Shown: in pieces, positions 54,612-63,313 of the stretch
Position numbering within the stretch: position 1 is the stretch's first letter
How the letters are laid out: every line of letters starts with the position of its first letter
Assembly: GCF_004364775.1 (NCBI RefSeq)
Contig: NZ_SOAL01000013.1
Location: forward strand, 62,001 to 126,000
Source: Comamonas sp. JUb58
GTDB taxonomy: Bacteria; Pseudomonadota; Gammaproteobacteria; Burkholderiales; Burkholderiaceae_C
Length of the DNA stretch: 64,000 bases
Reading direction: 5' to 3'
The notes under the pieces: model-generated
Databases searched by the model: none
Told to the model about the DNA's origin: nothing
The model's input: only the letters and a program-made list of their open reading frames with translations
Translations under genes and position numbers: made by a program

Positions 54612-55201
54612 ACAAGCACCTGCTCCGTGCAGCGCATGCGCTCGCCCCCATTCCAAGGCGCCAGCAGCAGGGGGTGACCTTGCTGATCGCTCTGGTGGTG
54701 TTGCTGGTGATGACGATCACCGGCTTAGCCCTGGTGCGCACCAGCACCTTGGGCGCCGGCGTGTCGGGCAGCCTGGCACTCAAGCAAGCGGCCACATCCG
54801 GGGCCGATCTGGGGCTGGAGACGGGGCTGGCCAAGCTCGAAGTTTTGGCCGCGAGCGGCTCCACCGCGCTGGACGCGAACAACAGCAGCTACGGCTACTA
54901 CGCCAGCGTCGATCCCAAGCTGGCAGCCAAATCCCTGGATTGGGAGCATGCGGCCGTGGCCGCCACCAGCGATGCGCTGGGCAATGAGGTGCGCTACCTG
55001 ATCCACCGGCTGTGCCGAAGTGCAGGGGCCATCAACGCCACCGGGCAAAGCTGTGTGATGCCGCAGGGCGAAGGTTGCTCAGGATCCAGCGAGTCGGTGG
55101 GCAGTGTCTCCAGCTGCACCCAGCGGCCCATGTACCGGATTACGGCGAAGGTGTCCGGCCCGCGTGACACCGAGAGTTATGTGCAGATGAGCACCTACTG
55201 A
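54608..55201 (+). CDS. pilX: PilX-type minor pilin
   Basis: A 197-residue minor pilin related to GspK/PilX. After a basic leader ending RRQQQG comes VTLLIALVVLLVMTITGLALVRTS. Position 5 is Ile rather than Glu, as usual for PilX, which is thought to sit at the pilus tip. Several Cys residues are present in the C-terminal third. It precedes pilY1 by 84 bases. Confidence 0.87.
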   Translation: MNKHLLRAAHALAPIPRRQQQGVTLLIALVVLLVMTITGLALVRTSTLGAGVSGSLALKQAATSGADLGLETGLAKLEVLAASGSTALDANNSSYGYYASVDPKLAAKSLDWEHAAVAATSDALGNEVRYLIHRLCRSAGAINATGQSCVMPQGEGCSGSSESVGSVSSCTQRPMYRITAKVSGPRDTESYVQMSTY

Positions 55202-55285
55202 AGCGGGCCCGGGTTCTGTATCCGGGCATGGTTGCATGGGGCTGGACCGCCATGCATGTCAGATCAATAAGAGGAGTGCGAACAG

Positions 55286-58200
55286 ATGAAAAATATAGCT
55301 TTCGCAGATAGAGAGAAACACCGGAACCCGGCGCGCGCCTGGAGCCCGAGGCTGCTGTGGTCGCTGGGCGTTGCGGCCCTGGTGGCTGCAGCGGTGGGGG
55401 GCGGCATGGCCATTGCCGACACCACCCATAACCCGGTCGATATCTCGGACGTGCCGGTCAACACCTTTGCCCAGCAGGACAAGCCCAATGTGATGCTGCT
55501 GATGGACACTTCGGATTCGATGAAGTGGACCCATATGCCCGACGACTGGGACCCCATCACCTATTCGGCGACTTTCTTCCCGGTGGGCTACAAGAGCGCG
55601 CTGTGCAACAGCCTGTACTACAACCCTGCCACCAAGTACGAGCTGCCCGCCCAGCCCGATGGCACGGTGTTCAGCCAGCCCAGCTTTACGGGTGCCTGGA
55701 TCGATGGCTACGACACCAGCAAGGGCGTGGTGAACCTGGCAACCAGCTTCCAGGCCTACGACATCTCCACCCGCCTGCGCCAGGAATCCATCTACAACGA
55801 CCCGGCACAAGCGGCCTATTATTTCGAATGGGTGCCGCGTGTGAGCGGCGGGGTGCAGCCCTCGTTTGAAGGCGCGGACGTGACGGCGGGCGCCTGCAAC
55901 AAGGTGAGCAACAGCGCCATCAAGGTAGACAACGGCAGCTTGGCGGTCAACCAGGCCAGTGCCAATATCAACACCGGCAGCACCACGGCCCCCGATGGTT
56001 ACTGGATTCGCCGGGGCATCACCACCGATGCCCAGCAAAAGAACTTCGCCATCTGGTACAGCTTCTACCGCACGCGTATCAACATGGCCAAGTCCTCCAT
56101 CAGCTTGGCCTTCAACTCGCTGGACAACAACTTCCGGATCGGCTTTCTGACGGCTGCCAAGCCCGATACCACGACGTTCAAGTTCATGCCCGTCAAGGAT
56201 TTTGAAAGCACGGACAAGTCCAACTGGTTCCAGACCATCCAGTCAGCCAAGACCGGTGGCAGCTCGCCTACGCGTGAGGCCCTGGCCCGCGTGGGCCGCT
56301 ACTACGCCAACAAGAGCGACAGCATCAACACGGCGATGAATCCGTTTGACGACCCCGTCGTCTCTGCCTGCCAGCGCCACTATGCGATCGTGACCACCGA
56401 TGGCTACTGGAACGTGGGCCAGGAAACCAAGGGCCCCATGCAACTGGACGGCACGACCCTGGTCGGCCAGCAAGACGGCCCCGACAGCGATCCGGCCTAC
56501 AACCGGCCATTGACTGGCCCGGACGGCCTCACCCCGCGACCCATCTATGACGGCTCCACCAGCGGCTCCTTGCTGCGCCGGGATGCCTCGATTGGCTATG
56601 CCTGGAACGCCTGCGGTCTGGGCTGGCAGACCCTCGTTCCGGGCGGTGGCACCAAGACCGAGACGACCTACAAGAAGACCATCAAGAAAAGCGTGAAAAC
56701 GCAAAAGGTGACCTATGGCACCGTGCTGGGCTTTTACAAGAGCACCTTGTGGACCGAGCAAAAGGCCGTCAAGACGTTGGGCTTTACCACCGCCATGCGC
56801 ACTTACAAGACCGTGTTCGCCACCAAGAGGGTCTTGAAGCGCGTCTATAAGCACACGTACACCTGGAACGCCATCACCCAAAGCCAGTACCGCAATATTC
56901 TGACGACCAGCTGGGCGACCGAAAAGCAGGAGCCTTTTGGCAAGGCCGTGTACAAGCGGGTGCAGCAAAAGCGCTACTTCTACTCCTACATCAACCAGGC
57001 CATTGGCGAGATTCCGTTCAAGACCACGGACAAGAGCGTGTGTGCACCCTATGGCTGCAACCTCGTAGGCTCTGACCAGTGGCAGGTGGTCAATGCCAGC
57101 TGCACACCGGGCATGGACGGCGACTACAAGGTCGAGTGCCAGGTAAGCGAAGTGCCTATCAGCGCCTCGAACTGCAGCAACAATGGGCAGTTTGTGGCCG
57201 GCCAGGGCACCATCTACTGCGAAGGCAAGCCCGGTGTTGCGGCCATCAATGGGCCGGTGCCCGCCTGCGGCACGCTCCACCCCAGCTTGGTGGCCAGCGG
57301 CGTCACGGCCGGCATGGTGCTGTTCAGCGGCTGCAACAGCAGCTACAGCGAGACCAGCTATGTGACCGATGCGCAATGCGTCAATACCAGCCCGGTGGCG
57401 CCTGATTTCAAACGCTCCAACTGCGCAGCCAAGCAGACGTATGGTTCGTCCACCACTAACAACTACTGTGCGGCTGGTGTGGCGACTGGAAACGTGTACA
57501 CCGTGTGCAGCGCCAAAAAGGCAACTACGCAGTTTGTCGATGCCTGTCCGGCCGATCTGTCCAACAATGCCACCAAGATGGACCAAGTCTGCGGTAATTC
57601 TGAGCTCTTTAGCACCACAGACGTAGTGGCAAGTAGCTGTGCGGCCTCCAGCTCTCCGCTCACCACCTGCGAAGAGCCTTACACGACCACCTTTGGCACG
57701 ACGGCCGTCAACCCCGCCACCTGCACCGGCGACCGGGTCTGCGAGACGCGCTACTCCGACTGGGGCTATGCTGCCAGCTGCACGCCCCAAGCGCCTTCTT
57801 CCAGCAATGGCTGGACGGGTATTGAGTGCAATTCCGGCGGAGGCACTTGCACGCCAGCCACCGGGTCGCCGTCGACCATGGTCAATGGCGCCGTGAAAAC
57901 CTGTACGGCCGCTGGCCCCTCATCGGCCAATGGCTGCTTCCTGGTGACCTGTGAGAACAAGACCACCGATCCGGTCGAAACCACCAGCTGCAGCACCACG
58001 CCCGGTCCCTCGGCGGGCAATGGCTGGGTGACTACCAAATGTGTGGTTAACAACCTGAACAACCAGCCGGTGCAAACCTGCCCCCAGAGTGGCGTGACGA
58101 ACTGCAACCCCCAGACCACCACGACCGACATGGCCTATGGCGCCTGCGTGGAATCGGGTCCGACCAGCGAAAACGGCTGGACGACGACCACCTGTGAAAA

Positions 58201-61036
58201 GGTCGAGCAGCTGAGTTATCTGAGCAGTGCCGCCGACTATGCGGCCTGCACCAGCGGTACGGCGGCCAACGGCGTGGAAACCCTGTGTTCGCAAGAGGGC
58301 CCCACGACCATCACCGTGCCGCAAGGCCAGGCCTGTGCAGCGGGCTACGACCCGCTGACCCACAAGGTCACGGTTTGCAATGTGGACAGCAGCACGCCCG
58401 TGTTCAGTGCGGAAAAACCGGCTGACTGTGCCACCACCAACTGCACGCAAGTGCTGGGCCAGAAAAAGGTATTCTCCGGCTCGGCGACCACGCACCGCGT
58501 GAACCTGCTGGGCGCATCGGAAAGCACGCCGCAACTGATTTCTTCGGTGGACATTCCCGCCACCGATCTGGAATCGCCCGCGCAGTGCTACAGCACCACG
58601 GAAGCCGCCGGCATGACCCTGCCCAGCAATGGCCGCCCCCTGCCTGCCAATACGGTGGTGTGGAGTGCGCTGCCTGCAGGCCACCAGTCCTGCACCAAGC
58701 TGCCCTGCGATACGGTCGAGCAAAGCAACGTCACCGGCGGCAGCCGCAACTCGCTGGCGGACGTGGCGCAGTACTACTACGGCACCGATCTGCGCCCCGA
58801 GCTGGCCAATCTGGTCAAGCCTGCTGGTACCGGCGGCGAAGATGACAAGGCCACCTGGCAGCATATGGCGACCTATGTGATCGGCATGGGCGTCTCGGGC
58901 ACCTTGAAGTTCGACAAGGACTACAAGAACGGCGCGGGAGATTTTGCCGGTATCCGCAACGGAACCAAGACCTGGCCGGTCTGGCCTGCCACCGGTGTCA
59001 CCAACTACGAGCAGCCCCAGTCCATCGACGACTTCTGGCATACCGCCGTCAACGGCCGGGGGCTGTATTTCAGTGCCAATGATCCGCAGGCCATCAAGTC
59101 GGGCCTGGGCCAGGTGTTCTCCGATATTCGGGCGGCCGTGGGCTCCGGGGCCGGTGTCGCCGTGTCCTCTGCCTTGGTCGAGGCGGACAACAACTTCGCC
59201 TATGGCGCGGTGTACCGCAGCGGCCGCTGGTCCGGAGAGCTGCTGGCCTACGAGATCAACCTGAGCTCGTTGGTGCGCACGGTGATCGCCAACTGGTCCG
59301 CCAAGACCAAGCTGGATACACGCGATTTGGCGACCGATGACCGCCGCATCTACTTCATGGACGGTACCAGCTTGAAGAACTTCAGCTGGTCGGCGCTGGG
59401 CAGCTTGCAGAGCCACTTCAATGGCACGGCGGCCCAGGCGCTGCTGTCGCAGTACAGCGGCATGAGCGATACGCAAAAAACCGCCGCGCTGGGTGAGAAC
59501 CTGGTGAAGTTCCTGCGTGGCGACCGCACCAAGGAGGGCTATGCCCAGGGCGACGACACCAAGCTCTACCGGAGCCGTGAAAGCCGCCTGGGCGACATCA
59601 TTGGCTCGCAACCGCTGCATGTGGGCAAGCCGCTGCGCAAGTACCGCGATGCAGGCTATGCCGCTTTCCGCCTGGCGCAGAAAAACCGCCGCTCCATGGT
59701 GTATGTGGGTGGCAATGACGGCATGCTCCATGCCTTCTATGCCGAGGCCGATGTGACCAAGCAAGAGACCATTGGCGGCAAAAGCGTCTACCCCGCTGCG
59801 CGCGAAGCCTGGGCCTTTGTGCCCAAGGCCATGATGCCTGCCATGCCCGCACTTGCCAGCACCACCTACGACGGCAACCACCGTTACTTTGTCGATGGCT
59901 CGCCGGTGACGGCCGACATCTTCCACGATGGCGCCTGGAAAACCATCCTGGTGGGCGGATTCAACAAGGGCGGCAATGGCTACTATGCGCTGGACATCAC
60001 CGACCCCGAGTCGCCCAAAGCGCTGTGGGAAGCCAGTGCCTCGACCATGGGCCAAAGCTATGGCAAGCCGCTGATCACCAAGATGCCTGACGGCACCTGG
60101 GTGGCGCTGGTCACCTCGGGCTACAACAATGCCGATGGCAAGGGCTATGTCTATGTGCTCAATGCCGGCACCGGTGCGGTGGTCCAGACCATCACCAACG
60201 CCGATGGCTCCGGCATGAAGGACCTGAACAACTTCATGAAGGACCCCAGCGGAAACAACACCAGCACCTTGTTCTACGGTGGCGACATCCAGGGCAATAT
60301 CTGGCGCTACCAGTGGGTCAGCGGCAGCTACCAGGGCCAGAAGGTCGTGCAGCTCAAAGACAAGGACGGCAATGCGCAGCCCATCACTACCCGTCTGGAG
60401 CTGGTGCAAAGCCCCAATCTGAGTGCGTTGCCACGTATCCTGGTCGCCACCGGCAAGCTGATGGGCTTGGGGGATTTGAGCACCGCGGGCCAGCAGACCA
60501 TCTATGGGATTGACGATGTGGCCGACGGCTACAGCAACAGCGGGGCTTCGTTCCTGGCGGGCCTGAAGCAGTCGGTGCTGACGAACGTCACCGCTGCGGA
60601 TGGCAAGCTGACCCGCAAGCTCAAGTGTGCAACGGGCACCGAGGCGGCCGTGTGCAACGACGCCACCAAGAGTTGGTATGTGAACCTGCCCGACACTGGC
60701 GAGCGCGTCAATGTCGATCTGCGCCTGGCCAATACCACCTTGGTGGTCGCCAGCAATGTGCCGTCCAACGAGCCCTGCGTGGCCGGTGGCAAGGGCTGGA
60801 TCAACTACCTGGACTTCCAGACGGGCCAGGCAGTCAACACCGAAACGGGAATGGCCGGCGAGGCGATTGACGGTCTGGTTGCGGGCATCGACCTGGTTGC
60901 GAACCAAAATGGCGATGTGAGTGGGGCGGTCTCGCCTAGCCTGGTGCCGGAAAACCCGATCGATGTCAAGATCCCGGTCGCGACGCCCAAACCACTGGGC
61001 AAGCGCATCAGCTGGCGCGAGCTGGTCAACAAGTAA
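55286..61036 (+). CDS. pilY1: PilY1-type pilus tip adhesin, extra long with Cys-rich repeats
   Basis: A 1916-residue secreted protein, against about 1160 in Pseudomonas aeruginosa. A signal peptide ends near MAIA (residue 44). A VWA-like domain begins with NVMLLMDTSDSM, with the metal site DTSDS at 74-78. A Lys/Thr/Tyr-rich segment occupies about 455-572. A Cys-rich region (about 583-1130) contains at least four repeats of the form C-x4-P-[ST]-x2-N-G-W-x4-C, spaced about 40-50 residues. The conserved PilC beta propeller runs from about 1279 to the end (FAYGAVYRSGRWSGELLAYE, ALDITDPESPKALWE, GGDIQGNIWRYQW). It should cap the pilus, act in adhesion and control retraction. Confidence 0.93.
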   Translation: MKNIAFADREKHRNPARAWSPRLLWSLGVAALVAAAVGGGMAIADTTHNPVDISDVPVNTFAQQDKPNVMLLMDTSDSMKWTHMPDDWDPITYSATFFPVGYKSALCNSLYYNPATKYELPAQPDGTVFSQPSFTGAWIDGYDTSKGVVNLATSFQAYDISTRLRQESIYNDPAQAAYYFEWVPRVSGGVQPSFEGADVTAGACNKVSNSAIKVDNGSLAVNQASANINTGSTTAPDGYWIRRGITTDAQQKNFAIWYSFYRTRINMAKSSISLAFNSLDNNFRIGFLTAAKPDTTTFKFMPVKDFESTDKSNWFQTIQSAKTGGSSPTREALARVGRYYANKSDSINTAMNPFDDPVVSACQRHYAIVTTDGYWNVGQETKGPMQLDGTTLVGQQDGPDSDPAYNRPLTGPDGLTPRPIYDGSTSGSLLRRDASIGYAWNACGLGWQTLVPGGGTKTETTYKKTIKKSVKTQKVTYGTVLGFYKSTLWTEQKAVKTLGFTTAMRTYKTVFATKRVLKRVYKHTYTWNAITQSQYRNILTTSWATEKQEPFGKAVYKRVQQKRYFYSYINQAIGEIPFKTTDKSVCAPYGCNLVGSDQWQVVNASCTPGMDGDYKVECQVSEVPISASNCSNNGQFVAGQGTIYCEGKPGVAAINGPVPACGTLHPSLVASGVTAGMVLFSGCNSSYSETSYVTDAQCVNTSPVAPDFKRSNCAAKQTYGSSTTNNYCAAGVATGNVYTVCSAKKATTQFVDACPADLSNNATKMDQVCGNSELFSTTDVVASSCAASSSPLTTCEEPYTTTFGTTAVNPATCTGDRVCETRYSDWGYAASCTPQAPSSSNGWTGIECNSGGGTCTPATGSPSTMVNGAVKTCTAAGPSSANGCFLVTCENKTTDPVETTSCSTTPGPSAGNGWVTTKCVVNNLNNQPVQTCPQSGVTNCNPQTTTTDMAYGACVESGPTSENGWTTTTCEKVEQLSYLSSAADYAACTSGTAANGVETLCSQEGPTTITVPQGQACAAGYDPLTHKVTVCNVDSSTPVFSAEKPADCATTNCTQVLGQKKVFSGSATTHRVNLLGASESTPQLISSVDIPATDLESPAQCYSTTEAAGMTLPSNGRPLPANTVVWSALPAGHQSCTKLPCDTVEQSNVTGGSRNSLADVAQYYYGTDLRPELANLVKPAGTGGEDDKATWQHMATYVIGMGVSGTLKFDKDYKNGAGDFAGIRNGTKTWPVWPATGVTNYEQPQSIDDFWHTAVNGRGLYFSANDPQAIKSGLGQVFSDIRAAVGSGAGVAVSSALVEADNNFAYGAVYRSGRWSGELLAYEINLSSLVRTVIANWSAKTKLDTRDLATDDRRIYFMDGTSLKNFSWSALGSLQSHFNGTAAQALLSQYSGMSDTQKTAALGENLVKFLRGDRTKEGYAQGDDTKLYRSRESRLGDIIGSQPLHVGKPLRKYRDAGYAAFRLAQKNRRSMVYVGGNDGMLHAFYAEADVTKQETIGGKSVYPAAREAWAFVPKAMMPAMPALASTTYDGNHRYFVDGSPVTADIFHDGAWKTILVGGFNKGGNGYYALDITDPESPKALWEASASTMGQSYGKPLITKMPDGTWVALVTSGYNNADGKGYVYVLNAGTGAVVQTITNADGSGMKDLNNFMKDPSGNNTSTLFYGGDIQGNIWRYQWVSGSYQGQKVVQLKDKDGNAQPITTRLELVQSPNLSALPRILVATGKLMGLGDLSTAGQQTIYGIDDVADGYSNSGASFLAGLKQSVLTNVTAADGKLTRKLKCATGTEAAVCNDATKSWYVNLPDTGERVNVDLRLANTTLVVASNVPSNEPCVAGGKGWINYLDFQTGQAVNTETGMAGEAIDGLVAGIDLVANQNGDVSGAVSPSLVPENPIDVKIPVATPKPLGKRISWRELVNK

Positions 61037-61042
61037 GCGCGA

Positions 61043-61083
61043 TGGCAGCCAGGGCGGAGGATGGACCTCCGCCCTGGCTGCCA
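61043..61083. terminator. Perfect 18-bp hairpin between pilY1 and the nitroreductase gene
   Basis: TGGCAGCCAGGGCGGAGG is fully complementary to the arm at 61066-61083 with loop ATGGA. It lies between two convergent genes and could stop transcription both ways, though neither side has a T-run. Confidence 0.6.
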
Positions 61084-61096
61084 GGCCGCTGCGGGT

Positions 61097-61714
61097 TCAG
61101 AGAATCTCCAGCACCTCATGCACAGGCTTGCGCGGCTTTTGCGGCAGCTGGTCTGCAGTGGGGTAGCCCACAGTCACCAGCAGCACCGGCACCTCATGCG
61201 GTGCCAGCCCAAACGCCTGGTGCAAAGCCAAGGCATCAAAGCCCACCATCGCACAAGACCCCAGCTGCTCGCCTTGCGCGGCCAGCATCAAGGTCATCGC
61301 GGCCAGCGATGCCGAGCGCAGCGCTTCATCGCGCTGTAATTGCACATCGCCCTCATGGGCCTGGATGGCCTGGGCCACCCAGGCATCTGCCGTGCGCTGG
61401 GACAGGGTGCCGGCCTCCACACTGGGCTGCAGGGCGGTGGCCAACTGGCGGTGCGCCGCCAACGTGCCGCAAACGATAAAGGCCACCGCCGCGTCCAGCA
61501 CCTTTTGCTGGCCATAGGCCACAGCCTGCAGGCGGGCCTTGGCGTCCTGCGATCGCACCGCGATAAAACGCCAGTTCTGCATGTTGTAGGCCGATGGCGC
61601 GCGCGTGGCCTGTTCTACCAAGGCAAGGATGCGAGCATCATCCAACAGCGGGCCATCCACATAGCGGTGGGCAGAGATACGGTTTTCAATGGCTTGTTGT
61701 ACAGGATTGGTCAT
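61097..61714 (-). CDS. Nitroreductase-family FMN oxidoreductase
   Basis: A 205-residue flavoprotein of the nitroreductase family. QQAIENRISAHRYVDGPL at the start, ATRAPSAYNMQNWRFIAV (FMN contact) and the late LGSCAMVGFDALALHQAFGL with VPVLLVTVGYP are typical. The frame is open much further upstream but homology starts at ATG 61714. It follows an EamA transporter gene on the same strand after 44 bases, so the two probably share a transcript and the nearby MarR control. Confidence 0.9.
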   Translation of the reverse strand: MTNPVQQAIENRISAHRYVDGPLLDDARILALVEQATRAPSAYNMQNWRFIAVRSQDAKARLQAVAYGQQKVLDAAVAFIVCGTLAAHRQLATALQPSVEAGTLSQRTADAWVAQAIQAHEGDVQLQRDEALRSASLAAMTLMLAAQGEQLGSCAMVGFDALALHQAFGLAPHEVPVLLVTVGYPTADQLPQKPRKPVHEVLEIL

Positions 61715-61758
61715 GATGAAGTTGAGAGAGTGAGGGATTAAAAACGAAGGTGCTCGGC

Positions 61759-62631
61759 TTAGCGAGGCGGCGCTGCCGTCCACTGCACGGCCAGCACGCT
61801 GACCAGCACGACCACCAGGCCAGCCAGTGCCATGCCGCTCATAGCTTGGCCGAGAAGCGCCCAACCGAGCACGACGGCGGTGAGAGGGCTGAGCAAGCCC
61901 AGCGATGCCACTGCCACCGTGGGCAAGCGCGCAATGCCGCGGAACCACAGCGCATAGGCGAGCAACGCGCCGGCCAGACAGAGATAGGCATAGGCCAGCC
62001 ACTGCAAGCTGCTGAGGGACGGCAGCGGTGCATCCAGCCACCAGGCCAGCGGTGCGAGCATCAGGCCGCCCAGCAACAGCTGCCAGCCGGTCAGCGCCAT
62101 CACGGGCAGGTCCAGCTGCCAGCGGCGTGTGAGCCAGACCCCGCTGGCCATGCAGGCCGCTCCCAGAAAGGCAGCCGCTATGCCAATGGGCTCAAACACC
62201 GTCTGCGGCGATACCAGCAGCAGCGCCATGCCCAGCACCCCCGCCACTGCCGCAGCCAAGGTGCTGCGGGCGGGCGATTTGCCATCGGCCCACCAGGCCA
62301 GGGCCATCACCATCAGCGGCTGGATGGCGCCCAGTACAGCGGCCAGGCCACCCGGCAAGCGGTAGGCCGCTACAAACAGCAAGGCCTGGAAGGCGCCGAT
62401 ATTGAGCGCACTCAGGATCAGCAAGCGCAGCCAGTGCTGCTGCGCGGGCAGCCGGCGCATGGCCAGCACCAGCAGCAGGCCGGCGGGCAACACCCGGATC
62501 AGCGCGGCAGTGAAAGGTCGGTGCGGCGGCAGCAGCTCAGAAGTCACGATGTAGGTGGAGCCCCAGACCATGGGGGCCAGGGCGGTGAGGGCGATGTCTT
62601 GCCAGCGAGATGGCTGCGAAGGGGCTTGCAT
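61759..62631 (-). CDS. EamA/DMT-family exporter
   Basis: A 290-residue membrane protein with ten predicted helices in two EamA repeats (TALAPMVWGSTYIVTSELLP; GAACMASGVWLTRRW). The family exports metabolites or drugs. The ATG at 62631 is preferred to a TTG at 62646 that would lie in the operator. It is divergent from a MarR regulator across 64 bases that hold two palindromes, and is followed by the nitroreductase gene. Confidence 0.9.
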   Translation of the reverse strand: MQAPSQPSRWQDIALTALAPMVWGSTYIVTSELLPPHRPFTAALIRVLPAGLLLVLAMRRLPAQQHWLRLLILSALNIGAFQALLFVAAYRLPGGLAAVLGAIQPLMVMALAWWADGKSPARSTLAAAVAGVLGMALLLVSPQTVFEPIGIAAAFLGAACMASGVWLTRRWQLDLPVMALTGWQLLLGGLMLAPLAWWLDAPLPSLSSLQWLAYAYLCLAGALLAYALWFRGIARLPTVAVASLGLLSPLTAVVLGWALLGQAMSGMALAGLVVVLVSVLAVQWTAAPPR

Positions 62632-62636
62632 AGGGT

Positions 62637-62656
62637 TTATCTTCAATTCAAGATAA
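62637..62656. promoter_or_regulatory. Palindromic operator next to the EamA gene
   Basis: TTATCTT and AAGATAA are perfect mirror halves with a 6-base spacer, five bases before the EamA start codon. Confidence 0.6.
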
Positions 62657-62678
62657 AATGAATGCTAACCCTTAAATA

Positions 62679-62692
62679 TCTTGATATCAAGA
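62679..62692. promoter_or_regulatory. Palindromic operator next to the MarR gene
   Basis: TCTTGATATCAAGA is a perfect 14-base palindrome four bases before the marR-like start codon. It shares the TCTT..AAGA core with the other palindrome, so one MarR protein may bind both. Confidence 0.65.
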
Positions 62693-62695
62693 CAA

Positions 62696-63241
62696 ATGAC
62701 AAAAAAACCTTTGTCCCCTGCGGGTGATGCCGTGGACGCGATCCTGGCGCAATGGGCCCGCGAGCGGCCCGATCTGGATGCCAGCCCCATGGGTCCGATT
62801 GGCCGCATCAAGCGCTGCGCCGCGCTGATCGAGCAAAGCCTGGACGCCAACTTTGCGCAGTTCGGCCTGAGCTTTTGGGAGTTCGACATGCTGGCCGCGC
62901 TGCGGCGCTCGGGCGCGCCTTACCGGCTCAGCCCCACCGAGCTGTTCTCGACCCTGATGGTGACCTCGGGCACCATGACCCACCGGCTCAAGCGCCTGGA
63001 AGCCAGTGGCTGGATCGAGCGGGTGCCCAATGCGCTCGATGCACGCAGCATGCTGGTGCAGCTGACCAAGCGCGGTTTCAAGCTCATCGATGAAGCTGTG
63101 ACAGCGCATGTGGAAAAAGAACGTGCGCTGCTGCAGCCCTTGCCTGGTGCGACCCTGGCGGCGCTGAATACGCATCTGTCTGCGTTGCTGGCGGTGTTGG
63201 AAGGTAGTGCAGGCAGCGCGGAGGAAGCGCAGGGCGGCTGA
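62696..63241 (+). CDS. MarR-family regulator
   Basis: A 181-residue winged-helix regulator. The core has FGLSFWEFDMLAALRRSG, LSPTELFSTLMVTSGTMTHRLKRLE, and WIERVPNALDARSMLVQLTKRG, the MarR wing. The ATG at 62696 is used rather than a TTG at 62681 inside the palindrome. It is divergent from the EamA exporter and probably represses both itself and the exporter-nitroreductase pair until a ligand, perhaps an aromatic compound, binds. Confidence 0.9.
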   Translation: MTKKPLSPAGDAVDAILAQWARERPDLDASPMGPIGRIKRCAALIEQSLDANFAQFGLSFWEFDMLAALRRSGAPYRLSPTELFSTLMVTSGTMTHRLKRLEASGWIERVPNALDARSMLVQLTKRGFKLIDEAVTAHVEKERALLQPLPGATLAALNTHLSALLAVLEGSAGSAEEAQGG

Positions 63242-63254
63242 TGCGCTGTTGAGG

Positions 63255-63309
63255 GCTCCCTGTCTAGAGCAACGGACTTTTAATCCGTTGGTCCAGGCGT
63301 GCTCCCTGG
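63255..63309 (+). pseudogene. tRNA-Lys(TTT)-like remnant
   Basis: AGAGCAACGGACTTTTAATC continued by CGTTGGTCC reproduces the D-stem end, anticodon arm (loop CTTTTAA, anticodon TTT) and variable loop of a bacterial tRNA-Lys. A D-stem (GCTC/GAGC) and a five-pair T-stem (CCAGG/CCTGG) can form, but the T-loop CGTGCTC lacks TTC, the D-loop lacks GG and no acceptor stem pairs. It is probably a decayed tRNA gene or an integration scar. Confidence 0.7.
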
Positions 63310-63313
63310 CATC

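Noticed and set aside
57920-58345. Alternative reading of the PilY1 Cys repeats as a DNA repeat or CRISPR-like array
   Set aside because: The repetition is at protein level; the nucleotide copies differ and spacing varies.
57920-60907. 995-codon open frame antisense to pilY1
   Set aside because: His/Gly/Ala-rich shadow sequence without domains; pilY1 on the other strand has clear signal peptide and PilC motifs.
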